A DNA stretch of 5,445 nucleotides. Source: DATDOO01 sp035293245. GTDB lineage: Bacteria; Pseudomonadota; Gammaproteobacteria; Methylococcales; Methylococcaceae. Under the pieces are notes generated by a model. The model ran no database searches. It had not been told where the DNA came from and saw only the letters and a list, made by a program, of their open reading frames with translations. Positions 1 through 5,445 of this stretch are shown piece after piece (the first letter of the stretch is position 1; each line of letters starts with the position of its first letter). A program made the position numbers and the translations under genes. The stretch spans positions 1 through 5,445 of the forward strand of contig DATDOO010000368.1 of the NCBI GenBank assembly GCA_035293245.1, written 5' to 3'.

Positions 1-8
1 CGGGAGCG

Positions 9-197
9 TCACCGGAGCGTGTCCAGTTCGTCCAGCTCGATGCGCCGCGCTTCGTTTTCCAGCATCACGGGTATATCGTCCCGGATGGGATAGGCCAGGC
101 GGTCGGCCTTGCAGATCAGTTCCTGCTGTTCCTTACGGTACAGGAGTTTCCCCTTGCACAGGGGACAGACGAGGATTTCAAGCAGTTTGGCGTCCAT
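9..197 (-). CDS. ycaR: YcaR/Trm112-family small zinc-ribbon protein
   Basis: A complete 62-residue protein that closely follows E. coli YcaR (UPF0434), about 60 residues long, including the N-terminal pattern LLEIL.CP.C.GKL and the central QELIC....LA.P.RD.IPV. Visible features are a CPLC pair (Cys11, Cys14) and Cys29, consistent with a small zinc-ribbon-like fold of the Trm112 superfamily; a fourth cysteine ligand is absent. In eukaryotes and archaea Trm112 binds and activates methyltransferases; the bacterial member has no settled role, so function is left open. The ATG at 195-197 lies inside the end of lpxK, giving a 20-nt overlap, so it is probably translationally coupled. No strong Shine-Dalgarno sequence is seen. 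In many gammaproteobacteria the next gene is kdsB; only eight bases remain here, so that cannot be seen. Confidence 0.9.
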   Translation of the reverse strand: MDAKLLEILVCPLCKGKLLYRKEQQELICKADRLAYPIRDDIPVMLENEARRIELDELDTLR

Positions 198-1197
198 GGG
201 TTTGGGTCCGTAGCAGGTTCAACACAGAGGCGGCGAATTCCGGCGGCAGCACGGCGCGCACGGGAACCGACCACAACGATTCACGGGAAAAGGCGCGGCA
301 TTTTACCGCGTCCTTTTCCGTCATCAGCAAGGGAACGTCCTCGCCCCACGTCAGGTCTTCGGCGCGGAACACATGATGGTCGGGAAACGCGCGCGCCTCC
401 ACGTCCAGGCCAAAGGCGCGCAGGTGGTCGAAAAACCGCTCCGGATTGCCGATCCCGGCCAGCGCGCGCACCTTGCGACCCGCGAAGGACGCCAGCGGCC
501 GGGTCTGGCCGTCGCCCAGACGCACCGCCGCATTCCCCCCCAGGCGCATGAGGAATTCGCCCGGCCGCGCGTCTCCGCCGTTCCTCACGACAAAATCCAC
601 CGCTTGCAGACGCTCCGGCGGCTCGCGCAACGGACCGGCCGGCAGGCATAGACCGTTGCCCAAACCGCGCGCGCCGTCGACGACGGCGATCTCCACGTCC
701 CGTCCGAGGCGGTAATGCTGCAGCCCATCGTCGGAGACGATCGCGTCGCACCCGCCTTCCCGCAAGGCCCGCGCGGCAACGACACGATCCGGGCCGGCCA
801 TGACCGGACAGCCGGCCCGCAAGGCAATGAGCACGGTCTCGTCGCCCACCTCCAGCGGCTCGCTCAGGGCGGTCACCCTTTGCGGCCAGTGCTTTGCCCT
901 GCCGCCATAACCCCGGCTGACCACGCCGGGGCAAAAACCGGCCGCGCGCAGGATTTCCACCAAGGCGATCACCAGCGGCGTCTTGCCGGTTCCGCCGACG
1001 CTGATATTGCCTACGACCAGCACCGGAACCGGCAGGCGTTCGATGCGCCGCCAACCATTCAGATACAACCGGCGCCGGATTGCCACCACGCCGCGATACA
1101 GAGCCGCCAACGCCCGCAACCCGGCGGGAACCGGCGCGCCGGTCTCGTACCAGCGGCGCGTCAGCCCGGCCACGCAATCCGTCCCTAATTTCGTCAT
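178..1197 (-). CDS. lpxK: Tetraacyldisaccharide 4'-kinase LpxK
   Basis: LpxK phosphorylates the 4' position of the tetraacyldisaccharide 1-phosphate precursor to make lipid IVA, at the cytoplasmic face of the inner membrane. From the chosen ATG the protein has 339 residues, close to E. coli LpxK (328). Numbered from that start it shows an N-terminal hydrophobic/basic helix (about 28-45), the P-loop VGNISVGGTGKTP (62-74), VSRGYGG (93-99), SDDGLQHYRL (155-164), LPAGPLRE (185-192), AGIGNPERFF (248-257), FPDHH (271-275) and MTEKDAVKCRAF (292-303), all family hallmarks. The frame stays open upstream to 1350, but those residues are not LpxK-like. ATGs at 1197 and 1212 are both plausible and neither has a clear Shine-Dalgarno sequence; 1197 fits the family length best. 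The gene diverges from the mtdB pair and overlaps the ycaR-like gene downstream. Confidence 0.95.
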   Translation of the reverse strand: MTKLGTDCVAGLTRRWYETGAPVPAGLRALAALYRGVVAIRRRLYLNGWRRIERLPVPVLVVGNISVGGTGKTPLVIALVEILRAAGFCPGVVSRGYGGRAKHWPQRVTALSEPLEVGDETVLIALRAGCPVMAGPDRVVAARALREGGCDAIVSDDGLQHYRLGRDVEIAVVDGARGLGNGLCLPAGPLREPPERLQAVDFVVRNGGDARPGEFLMRLGGNAAVRLGDGQTRPLASFAGRKVRALAGIGNPERFFDHLRAFGLDVEARAFPDHHVFRAEDLTWGEDVPLLMTEKDAVKCRAFSRESLWSVPVRAVLPPEFAASVLNLLRTQTHGRQTA

Positions 1198-1464
1198 TCG
1201 ATCGGACAGCATTTCAGTGAGGTGAGAAAGGTCTTTTGTCGGGGGAGTCGGATCTGCCGTTACTTTATTCGATGGCGCCTCGAAACACCCGGCTTTGACG
1301 CCCGATCCCCGTCGAACCGCTATAGGCGGGGGGCGGCCTGCGCCCGCCAAGGGACAAGCGGCTTGCAGGGTGCTGTTTTTCTTTCACCGACCGGGGCGTG
1401 CCGGAGGCCGGCGAATGGCCGGCGCGGCGCGCCCGGCTGGGGCGAGACGGCTGAACGCGCGGCA

Positions 1465-1494
1465 TTGCGGTTTCCCCCAACGGCTCTTTATACT
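1465..1494 (+). promoter_or_regulatory. Probable sigma-70-type promoter of the mtdB pair
   Basis: A strong -10 box TATACT (1489-1494, five of six consensus bases) is preceded, with an 18-bp spacer, by TTGCGG (1465-1470), which keeps only the TTG of the -35 consensus. Transcription would begin near 1500-1503, leaving a leader of about 30 nt before the ATG at 1533. The AT-rich box stands out in a very GC-rich surround. The weak -35 could mean that an activator is needed, but no operator is identifiable. Confidence 0.55.
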
Positions 1495-1520
1495 CCGCGC
1501 ATCGCTTATTAACCCGAGAT

Positions 1521-1526
1521 TGAGGA
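1521..1526 (+). promoter_or_regulatory. Ribosome binding site of the first mtdB gene
   Basis: TGAGGA lies six bases before the ATG at 1533, a normal Shine-Dalgarno placement. It supports this start, which also places the conserved ILHM...FDVNMA block at the extreme N terminus, as expected for the family. Confidence 0.7.
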
Positions 1527-1532
1527 CCTTCG

Positions 1533-2450
1533 ATGGATAAACCCTATATCCTGCACATGCTCACTTCCGCCAAGAATCTCAGCCCATTCGACGTCAACAT
1601 GGCGCTGGATGCGGGCTGGATCGCCGCCATGCCGTACACCAACGTCACGGTGGAAGAAGTGCAGGGCCTCGTCCAGGACGCCATTTTCTCCCGCAGCCCC
1701 AAGACCGTGAAGCGCACCGGCTTCTTCATCGGCGGCCGCGATACCCTGGTCGCCATCCAGATGCTGCGCGCCGCGAAGTCTTCCGTGGTGCCGCCGTTTG
1801 AAGTCTCCGTGTTCGCCGACCCCAGCGGCGCCTTCACCACCGCCGCCGGCATGGTCGCCCTGTCGGAACAGTTCCTCGGCCAGCAGCATCAAACCGACCT
1901 GAAGGGCAAGACCGTACTGGTGCTGGGCGGCACCGGCCCGGTAGGGCAAATTTCCGCCGTGCTCTCCGCCCAGGCCGGCGCCACGGTGTACCTCGTCGGC
2001 CGCCAACTGGAGAAAGCCCAACAGGTCGCCGACATGTGCAACCGCGAGTTTGGCGACGGCCAGACGCACATTCAGGCCGAGGCCGATGCCAACAAAGGCG
2101 AACTGATCAAGACCGCCGACGTGGTTTACGCCACCGCCGCCGCGGGCGTCCAGGTGCTCAGCGCCGAAATGGTTGCCGCCGCGCCGCAACTAAAAGTGGC
2201 CGCCGACGTGAACGCCGTGCCGCCCTCCGGCATCGCCGGCCTTTCCGCGCGCCACAAGGGCACGCCCATCGAAGGCTCGCGGAGCGGCGCGGTCGGCATC
2301 GGCGCCCTGGCCATCGGCAACATCAAATACCAGACCCAGTCCCGGCTGCTGAACCTAATGCGCGAACTCAAGCGCGAAACCGACAAGCCGGTATTCATCC
2401 ATTTCGACCTGGCTTTCCAGACCGCCCGCGAACTCGTGGCCCCGAAATAA
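1533..2450 (+). CDS. mtdB: NAD(P)-dependent methylene-tetrahydromethanopterin dehydrogenase, first paralogue
   Basis: A 305-residue cytoplasmic enzyme of the MtdA/MtdB family, which oxidises methylene-H4MPT to methenyl-H4MPT in formaldehyde oxidation, reducing NAD(P)+. The N-terminal domain carries YILHML (5-10), SPFDVNMALDAG (17-28), VQDAIFSR (47-54), FIGGRD (65-70) and FADPSGAFTTAA (94-105). The Rossmann domain has GGTGPVG (132-138), then ADVNAVPPSGIAG (224-236) and GAVGIGALAIGNIKY (252-266). The N-terminal ILHM block points to MtdB rather than MtdA. After the second strand of the Rossmann fold it has GRQLEKA (156-162), closely like the GRKLDKA of the NADP-specific Methylobacterium MtdA as I recall it, so I infer NADP+ preference. 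It has its own promoter and ribosome binding site, and a second copy follows 47 bp downstream. MtdC, a related class, cannot be excluded without a tree. Confidence 0.92.
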   Translation: MDKPYILHMLTSAKNLSPFDVNMALDAGWIAAMPYTNVTVEEVQGLVQDAIFSRSPKTVKRTGFFIGGRDTLVAIQMLRAAKSSVVPPFEVSVFADPSGAFTTAAGMVALSEQFLGQQHQTDLKGKTVLVLGGTGPVGQISAVLSAQAGATVYLVGRQLEKAQQVADMCNREFGDGQTHIQAEADANKGELIKTADVVYATAAAGVQVLSAEMVAAAPQLKVAADVNAVPPSGIAGLSARHKGTPIEGSRSGAVGIGALAIGNIKYQTQSRLLNLMRELKRETDKPVFIHFDLAFQTARELVAPK

Positions 2451-2492
2451 CCCTTCCGGCCCACCGCCCTTCCCTACCCGAGAGACAAAGAA

Positions 2493-2521
2493 CCCACATG
2501 GAACAGAGAGCCCACATGGAA
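2493..2521 (+). repeat. Duplicated start region of the second mtdB gene
   Basis: The 11-mer CCCACATGGAA occurs at 2493-2503 and again at 2511-2521, an 18-bp period, each copy containing an in-frame ATG (2498 and 2516). Purine-rich tracts precede both (GAGAGA at 2480-2485, AGAGAG at 2505-2510). The second has the better spacing, five bases. This looks like a small tandem duplication of a start signal that leaves two possible in-frame starts six codons apart. Confidence 0.7.
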
Positions 2522-3424
2522 AAGCGTTCCATCCTGCACATGATCGACCCCATGCCGCACAACAGTGCCTTCGACATCAACATGGCGGTGGACGCAGGAT
2601 TCGACATGATCTTCACCCACCATAACGTCAAGCTCGAAGAAGTCGGCGGCATGGTGCAGGACGCCATCTTCTCCCGCGGTCCCACGGGGGTGACGCGCAC
2701 CGCCTTGTTCATCGGCGGGCGCGACTTAGGGCTAGCCATGAGCATGATCGATGCGGCCAAGAAGGCCATGGTGCCGCCGTTCCAGACCTCGGCGTTCGCC
2801 GATCCGAGCGGCGCCTTCACCACCGCCGCCGCCTTGGTCGCCGGCGTGGAAAAACAGCTCAAGGAAAAACACGGCACCGAACTGGCCGGCAAAAACGCCA
2901 TTGTCTTCGGCGGCACCGGCCCGGTGGGCGTCGCCACCGGCGTCATCGCCTCGCTGGTCGGCGCCAGGGTGACCATCGTCGATCCCTTTTCCATCGACAC
3001 CGCCCTGGAAAAGGCCAACGAATACAACAAGCTGTGCGGCTCCACCCTGCGCGGCACCTACGCCAGTTCCGACGCCGACAAGGCCCGGCTGATCCGCAAC
3101 GCGGACGTGGTGTTCTGCGCCGCCAAGGCCGGCATCCAGGTGCTCACCGCCAGCGTGCTGGAAGACGCCACCTGCCTGAAAGTGGCCGGCGACGTCAACG
3201 CCGTCCCGCCTTTGGGCATCGAGGGCATCAAGCTCAAGGACAACGGTGCGCCACTGCTGCTTGCCACCAACAGCCCCGGTGCGGTCGGCATCGGCGCGCT
3301 GGCGGTGGGCGATTACAAGTACAAGCTGCAGCACGTCCTGCTCAAGGCCTTGCTGCAAGAACACGCCGAACCGGTGTTTTACGACTTCCGCGAAGCCTTC
3401 CGCGTGGCGCGGGAGATTGTCTGA
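2516..3424 (+). CDS. mtdB: NAD(P)-dependent methylene-tetrahydromethanopterin dehydrogenase, second paralogue
   Basis: A 302-residue homologue of the preceding gene with the same architecture: SILHMI (5-10), FDINMAVDAG (19-28), VQDAIFSR (47-54), FIGGRD (65-70), FADPSGAFTTAA (94-105), GGTGPVG (132-138), GDVNAVPPLGIEG (225-237) and GAVGIGALAVGDYKY (255-269). A hand alignment without gaps over the first 100 residues gives 56 identities to the first paralogue. The nucleotide-specificity loop differs: GRQ is replaced by VDPFSID (155-161), an acidic residue where NADP+ enzymes usually carry Arg, so NAD+ preference is inferred. The ATG at 2516 is chosen because MEKRSILHM aligns with MDKPYILHM of the first copy and AGAGAG precedes it by five bases; an in-frame ATG at 2498 would add six residues. 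The 47-48 bp gap to the first gene (measured to 2498) lacks a terminator, so co-transcription is likely. Confidence 0.9.
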   Translation: MEKRSILHMIDPMPHNSAFDINMAVDAGFDMIFTHHNVKLEEVGGMVQDAIFSRGPTGVTRTALFIGGRDLGLAMSMIDAAKKAMVPPFQTSAFADPSGAFTTAAALVAGVEKQLKEKHGTELAGKNAIVFGGTGPVGVATGVIASLVGARVTIVDPFSIDTALEKANEYNKLCGSTLRGTYASSDADKARLIRNADVVFCAAKAGIQVLTASVLEDATCLKVAGDVNAVPPLGIEGIKLKDNGAPLLLATNSPGAVGIGALAVGDYKYKLQHVLLKALLQEHAEPVFYDFREAFRVAREIV

Positions 3425-3434
3425 GGATTCGATT

Positions 3435-3461
3435 TCGGCGGTGAGCGTCGCCCACCGCCGA
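3435..3461. terminator. Possible bidirectional terminator hairpin
   Basis: TCGGCGGTG (3435-3443) pairs perfectly with CACCGCCGA (3453-3461), a 9-bp GC-rich stem with a 9-nt loop, placed between the convergent ends of the second mtdB gene (3424) and the mutarotase gene (3473). Position favours a shared terminator. There is no T-run after the stem on either strand, so it is not a textbook intrinsic terminator. Confidence 0.4.
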
Positions 3462-3472
3462 GGGTTGGGGAG

Positions 3473-4375
3473 CTACAAGGCTTCCACGCTGTAGGCAGTA
3501 CCCAGAGTGAACGAGGCGCCCGGCGCGACGGTCACGATGTCCGTTCCCGCGTTGACGGTTTCCAGGCACAGCATACGGCGATAGGCATCCTCGGCCATGT
3601 CGCCGAACTTGGCGCACTTCTCGATCCACGGATTCCACACCACGTAACTGTTGCTGCCCTGCTTGGACACGCGGATGCGGCGTCCCAAGGCTTCGTCGAC
3701 GATGCAGGCGTCTCCCGGACAGTCCAGGTAGATGCGGTCGACCTCGGCGCCGATGGTCACCGGGCCGATCTGGCGCGGCTGCCGGTTGTTATCGACCTTG
3801 TCGATATAAACGCATCCGGACAGTCCTTCCACGCGCACCGCGCCGATGTCGCCAACGCCGAAATAGGTGTGCAGCGCCTGGGTAAGCACGATGGGCCGGG
3901 TGTCGGTATTGCGGGTGATCAATTCGAGGCGCAGCTCCTGGCCCAGGTCCACCACCAGCGTGAGTTCCGCGCGGTAAGGCCACAGCGCCTGTTGTTCCGC
4001 CCCGGGCGCGAAGCCCAGGACGATCCGCGTGGCATCGTCTCCATGCGTGGTTTCCCGAACCTCCCAGTCCAGATTGCGGGCGAAACCGTGCGCGGGTTTG
4101 GCGGAGCCGTCCGGGTGGGCGCCGAACCAGGGCCAGCATACCGGCGCGCCGCCGCGCAGGGATTTGCCGCTGGCGAAGCGCGACGCGGGCGACAGCCAGA
4201 CGACGGGAGCCTGTCCCGCCGGCGCCCAGGTCAGCACCTGCGCGCCTTGAATGGCGACGGTGGCCGTGCCGTGGCGATTGCTCAGGGTGGCGATCGGCGC
4301 GCCGTGGGCGCCGACGGCGAATTCCACCACGCCCGGAATGCCGAAGTTCCGGTTCAATGTATCCAGGTCAACCAT
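3473..4375 (-). CDS. D-hexose-6-phosphate mutarotase (YeaD-like aldose 1-epimerase)
   Basis: A 300-residue cytoplasmic enzyme of the galactose-mutarotase superfamily, similar to E. coli YeaD and yeast YMR099C, which interconvert alpha and beta anomers of hexose 6-phosphates. Visible in order: QGAQVLTWAPAG (43-54), VVWLSP (58-63), RGGAPVCWPWFG (74-85), AHGFARN (95-101), LHTYFGVGDI (168-177), NDEAL-like VDEALGR (226-232), VVWNPW (245-250), GDMAEDAYR (258-266) and CLETVNAG (270-277). His169 and Glu272 sit where the catalytic pair of YMR099C (His159, Glu264) would fall, and Arg74 is in the usual phosphate-binding block. No signal peptide is apparent, which fits a sugar-phosphate rather than a periplasmic free-sugar epimerase. 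GAGGAA seven bases upstream of the ATG supports the start. It follows rpiB on the same strand after 293 bp containing a repeat, so it may have its own promoter. Confidence 0.92.
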   Translation of the reverse strand: MVDLDTLNRNFGIPGVVEFAVGAHGAPIATLSNRHGTATVAIQGAQVLTWAPAGQAPVVWLSPASRFASGKSLRGGAPVCWPWFGAHPDGSAKPAHGFARNLDWEVRETTHGDDATRIVLGFAPGAEQQALWPYRAELTLVVDLGQELRLELITRNTDTRPIVLTQALHTYFGVGDIGAVRVEGLSGCVYIDKVDNNRQPRQIGPVTIGAEVDRIYLDCPGDACIVDEALGRRIRVSKQGSNSYVVWNPWIEKCAKFGDMAEDAYRRMLCLETVNAGTDIVTVAPGASFTLGTAYSVEAL

Positions 4376-4382
4376 CGGAGTA

Positions 4383-4388
4383 TTCCTC
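4383..4388 (-). promoter_or_regulatory. Ribosome binding site of the mutarotase gene
   Basis: Read on the minus strand, GAGGAA lies seven bases before the ATG at 4375. The leader beyond it (about 4389-4448) is AT-rich compared with the coding regions and would suit a promoter, but I cannot pick a convincing -35/-10 pair. Confidence 0.65.
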
Positions 4389-4448
4389 GCTTTATTCGTT
4401 GACTTGATTAGCAGAAATGTTCAGCCAAAGTGGGGATGAGTTATTTTT

Positions 4449-4636
4449 CCCTCCCCGCCGGGGGAGGGCCGGGGTGGGCCATGCCGTTCAGTTAAGCCCC
4501 TCTCCCGGACGGAGAGGGAGTTTCGAGATTTGGGAGAGGGAACCCAAAGTCCTTAACTGAACGGCGTTTGGGGGCGAGTAAAAAGGCATTCAGCTTTTTC
4601 GATCACCCCCCATCCCGGCCTTCCCCCATCGGGGGA
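4449..4636. repeat. Nested palindromic intergenic repeat (MITE- or REP-like)
   Basis: Between the mutarotase and rpiB genes lies a set of nested inverted repeats. The outer arms (4453-4480 and 4607-4634) are complementary at 22 of 28 positions by hand count. Inside them GCCGTTCAGTTAAG (4483-4496) is a perfect 14-bp inverted repeat with 4552-4565. The core has CCCTCTCC (4498-4505), which can pair with GGAGAGGG (4511-4518), or as a 9-mer (4498-4506) with GGGAGAGGG (4532-4540). Local hairpins also lie at each end: an 8-bp stem at 4449-4468 and a 6-bp stem at 4622-4636. Nothing in it encodes a transposase. It resembles the dispersed GC-rich palindromes of many proteobacterial genomes; whether it is one element or several stacked ones is unresolved. 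No target-site duplication is obvious. Confidence 0.7.
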
Positions 4637-4668
4637 CGGAGCCAAACTCCACCGGCTGAAGATCGATT

Positions 4669-5103
4669 TTACTCGGGTTCGTCGATGGCCTGGATACGCG
4701 GCACATGCCGCCCGCCTTCAAATTCCGTGGCGAGGAACTTGTCGACGATCTTCCGCGCCATGTGGATGCTGACGATGCGCTGGCCGACGGCGATGCAGTT
4801 GGCGTCGTTGTGCAGGCGGGTGAGGTAGGCGGTTTCCTCGTTGAAGCAATAGCCGCAGCGGCAGCCCTTGACCCGGTTGGCGACGATGGCCTCGCCGTTG
4901 CCGCTGCCGCCCAGCACGATGCCGCGCTCCACTTCGCCGTTCGCCACGGCCTCGGCGCAGGGGCGAATCCACTTGGGGTAGTCGGTCTGTTCGGTGCCGA
5001 AGCAGCCGTAGTCCACGACCTCGTGGCCCTGGGCGGCCAGCCAGGCGCGCAAATCTTCTTTGTAGCCGAAGCCGGCGTGGTCGGAAGCGATGCCGATTTT
5101 CAT
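4669..5103 (-). CDS. rpiB: Ribose-5-phosphate isomerase B, cysteine-less active-site type
   Basis: A 144-residue cytoplasmic enzyme of the RpiB/LacAB family that interconverts ribose 5-phosphate and ribulose 5-phosphate in the pentose-phosphate pathway; in ribulose-monophosphate methylotrophs this also feeds regeneration of the formaldehyde acceptor. Visible motifs are IASDHAGFGYKE (5-16), TDYP (40-43), GIVLGGSGNGEAIVANR (61-77), LHNDAN (97-102), GQRI (107-110) and FEGGRH (128-133). E. coli RpiB has a catalytic cysteine in ICGTGIG; here that position is Gly65 in LGGSGNGE, the form known from Mycobacterium tuberculosis RpiB, where a glutamate serves as base, matching Glu71 here. AAGGAG five bases before the ATG fixes the start. 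The gene begins 37 bp after the phosphatase-family gene on the same strand, suggesting an operon. Confidence 0.93.
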   Translation of the reverse strand: MKIGIASDHAGFGYKEDLRAWLAAQGHEVVDYGCFGTEQTDYPKWIRPCAEAVANGEVERGIVLGGSGNGEAIVANRVKGCRCGYCFNEETAYLTRLHNDANCIAVGQRIVSIHMARKIVDKFLATEFEGGRHVPRIQAIDEPE

Positions 5104-5108
5104 GATGT

Positions 5109-5114
5109 CTCCTT
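5109..5114 (-). promoter_or_regulatory. Strong ribosome binding site of rpiB
   Basis: Read on the minus strand, AAGGAG lies five bases before the ATG at 5103. It decides against the in-frame upstream ATG at 5172, which would fall inside the preceding gene and give a 23-residue extension unlike the family. Confidence 0.8.
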
Positions 5115-5140
5115 GGTTGATGAGTGGATGAGAGTCTTGG

Positions 5141-5445
5141 TTAGCCCCGGTCGTCGGCGGCGTGCACCACATCCAGCATTTCGCCGTGAATCAAGCCGTT
5201 GCTGGCCACGATGCAGCAGCTTTGCAGCATGTCCTCGCCGCCGTCGAAGTCGGTGACCGTGCCGCCCGCCTCGCGCACCAGCACGATGCCGGCGGCGATG
5301 TCGTGGGGCTTGGTCTTCATTTCCCAATAGCCGTCCATCTGCCCCGCCGCCGTATAGCACAGGTTGAGGGCGGCCGAACCGATGCGCCGCGTGGCCTGGG
5401 CGGTGCGCTGGAAGCCCAGGAAATTCTTCATGTTGCTGTCGTGAA
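5141..5445 (-). CDS. Inositol monophosphatase family protein, C-terminal part
   Basis: The window ends inside this gene, so only the last 100 residues are visible and the N-terminal metal-binding motifs are missing. What remains is typical of the SuhB/IMPase family: RRIGSAALNLCYTAAGQMDGYWE, matching the RR.GSAALDLAYVAAGR.DG of SuhB, followed by KPHDIAAGIVLVREAGGTVTDFDGG and a closing IVASNGLIHGEML. The KPHD motif corresponds to the PWD metal-ligand motif, with His in place of Trp and the Asp kept. Likely substrates are inositol phosphates or related sugar or nucleotide phosphates (for example histidinol phosphate or 3'-phosphoadenosine phosphates in other family members); the fragment does not distinguish these. 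An ATG at 5431 is internal, because the family match continues upstream of it. It is probably co-transcribed with rpiB, 37 bp downstream. Confidence 0.9.
   Translation of the reverse strand, partial: HDSNMKNFLGFQRTAQATRRIGSAALNLCYTAAGQMDGYWEMKTKPHDIAAGIVLVREAGGTVTDFDGGEDMLQSCCIVASNGLIHGEMLDVVHAADDRG

Larger units (their letters stand above)
1198..1532. other. Divergent intergenic region between lpxK and the mtdB pair
   Basis: This 335-bp stretch separates the start of lpxK (minus) from the first mtdB gene (plus). No recognisable protein is encoded; the open frames across it are low-complexity and match no family I know. It must hold the promoter for lpxK, for which I see no convincing -35/-10 pair, and it contains the promoter for the mtdB genes near its right end. 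Its middle is very GC-rich with short hairpins: GGGCG (1331-1335) pairs with CGCCC (1341-1345) across a 5-nt loop, and GCCGGC (1407-1412) pairs with GCCGGC (1418-1423) across GAATG. Their role, if any, is unknown. Confidence 0.7.

Noticed and set aside
1263..1271. Shared 9-mer CTTTATTCG upstream of lpxK (1263-1271) and of the mutarotase gene (4390-4398)
   Set aside because: It is in the same orientation upstream of two minus-strand genes, but a single 9-mer match in 5.4 kb can arise by chance and neither copy fits a clear promoter.
1198..1350. N-terminal extension of LpxK up to an ATG at 1350
   Set aside because: The extra 51 residues are Pro/Arg/Gly-rich and unlike LpxK, whose normal start aligns near 1197; there is no ribosome binding site at 1350.
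2036..2515. Long open frame running into the second mtdB gene from upstream
   Set aside because: It overlaps the first mtdB gene in another frame and reads as Arg/Gly-rich low-complexity sequence; the family N terminus begins at 2516.
2732..3364. Minus-strand open frame opposite the second mtdB gene
   Set aside because: Its Gly/Ala/His-rich composition mirrors the codon usage of the real gene; no family is recognised and the sense gene is well supported.
4570..4611. Intrinsic terminator downstream of rpiB using the AAAAAG/CTTTTT pair (4580-4599)
   Set aside because: The stem is mainly A-T with an 8-nt loop and lacks a GC stem directly followed by a T-run. It may contribute to the palindromic region but is not convincing as a terminator.
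4449..4636. CRISPR array
   Set aside because: The repeats are nested inverted arms, not regularly spaced direct repeats with unique spacers, and no cas gene is present.
4705..5256. Plus-strand open frame of 183 codons opposite rpiB
   Set aside because: It is antisense to a gene with clear family motifs; its Ala/Val/Gly composition is the usual shadow of GC-rich codons.

Overview
The window looks like an ordinary chromosomal segment of a GC-rich methylotrophic gammaproteobacterium, most likely an aerobic methanotroph of the Methylococcaceae type. Two things support this. There are two tandem genes of the methylene-tetrahydromethanopterin dehydrogenase (MtdB) family, whose main use in bacteria is formaldehyde oxidation. 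They sit beside lpxK and a ycaR/Trm112-like gene in the order usual for gammaproteobacteria. The genus cannot be fixed from the sequence alone.

Layout. Positions 9-1197 (minus strand) hold lpxK (lipid A 4'-kinase) followed by a small YcaR/Trm112-family zinc-ribbon protein, overlapping by 20 nt. Positions 1198-1532 are a divergent intergenic region, with a good promoter and ribosome binding site for the plus-strand genes and several GC-rich hairpins. Positions 1533-3424 (plus strand) hold the two mtdB paralogues, 47 bp apart and probably co-transcribed. Positions 3425-3472 are a short convergent gap with a 9-bp stem. Positions 3473-5445 (minus strand) hold, in transcription order, the C-terminal part of an inositol-monophosphatase-family enzyme cut by the window end, a ribose-5-phosphate isomerase B, and a YeaD-type D-hexose-6-phosphate mutarotase. 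A 293-bp gap between the last two is largely filled by a nested palindromic repeat.

How the genes fit together. The two Mtd enzymes would oxidise methylene-H4MPT in formaldehyde oxidation. RpiB and the mutarotase handle pentose and hexose phosphates, which in a ribulose-monophosphate methanotroph belong to the carbon-assimilation cycle. LpxK serves outer-membrane lipid A synthesis and is functionally unrelated.

No previously undescribed system is evident. The points most worth a second look are the two Mtd paralogues with different residues in the nucleotide-binding loop, an RpiB with the cysteine-less active site known from Mycobacterium tuberculosis, and the nested inverted-repeat element at 4449-4636.
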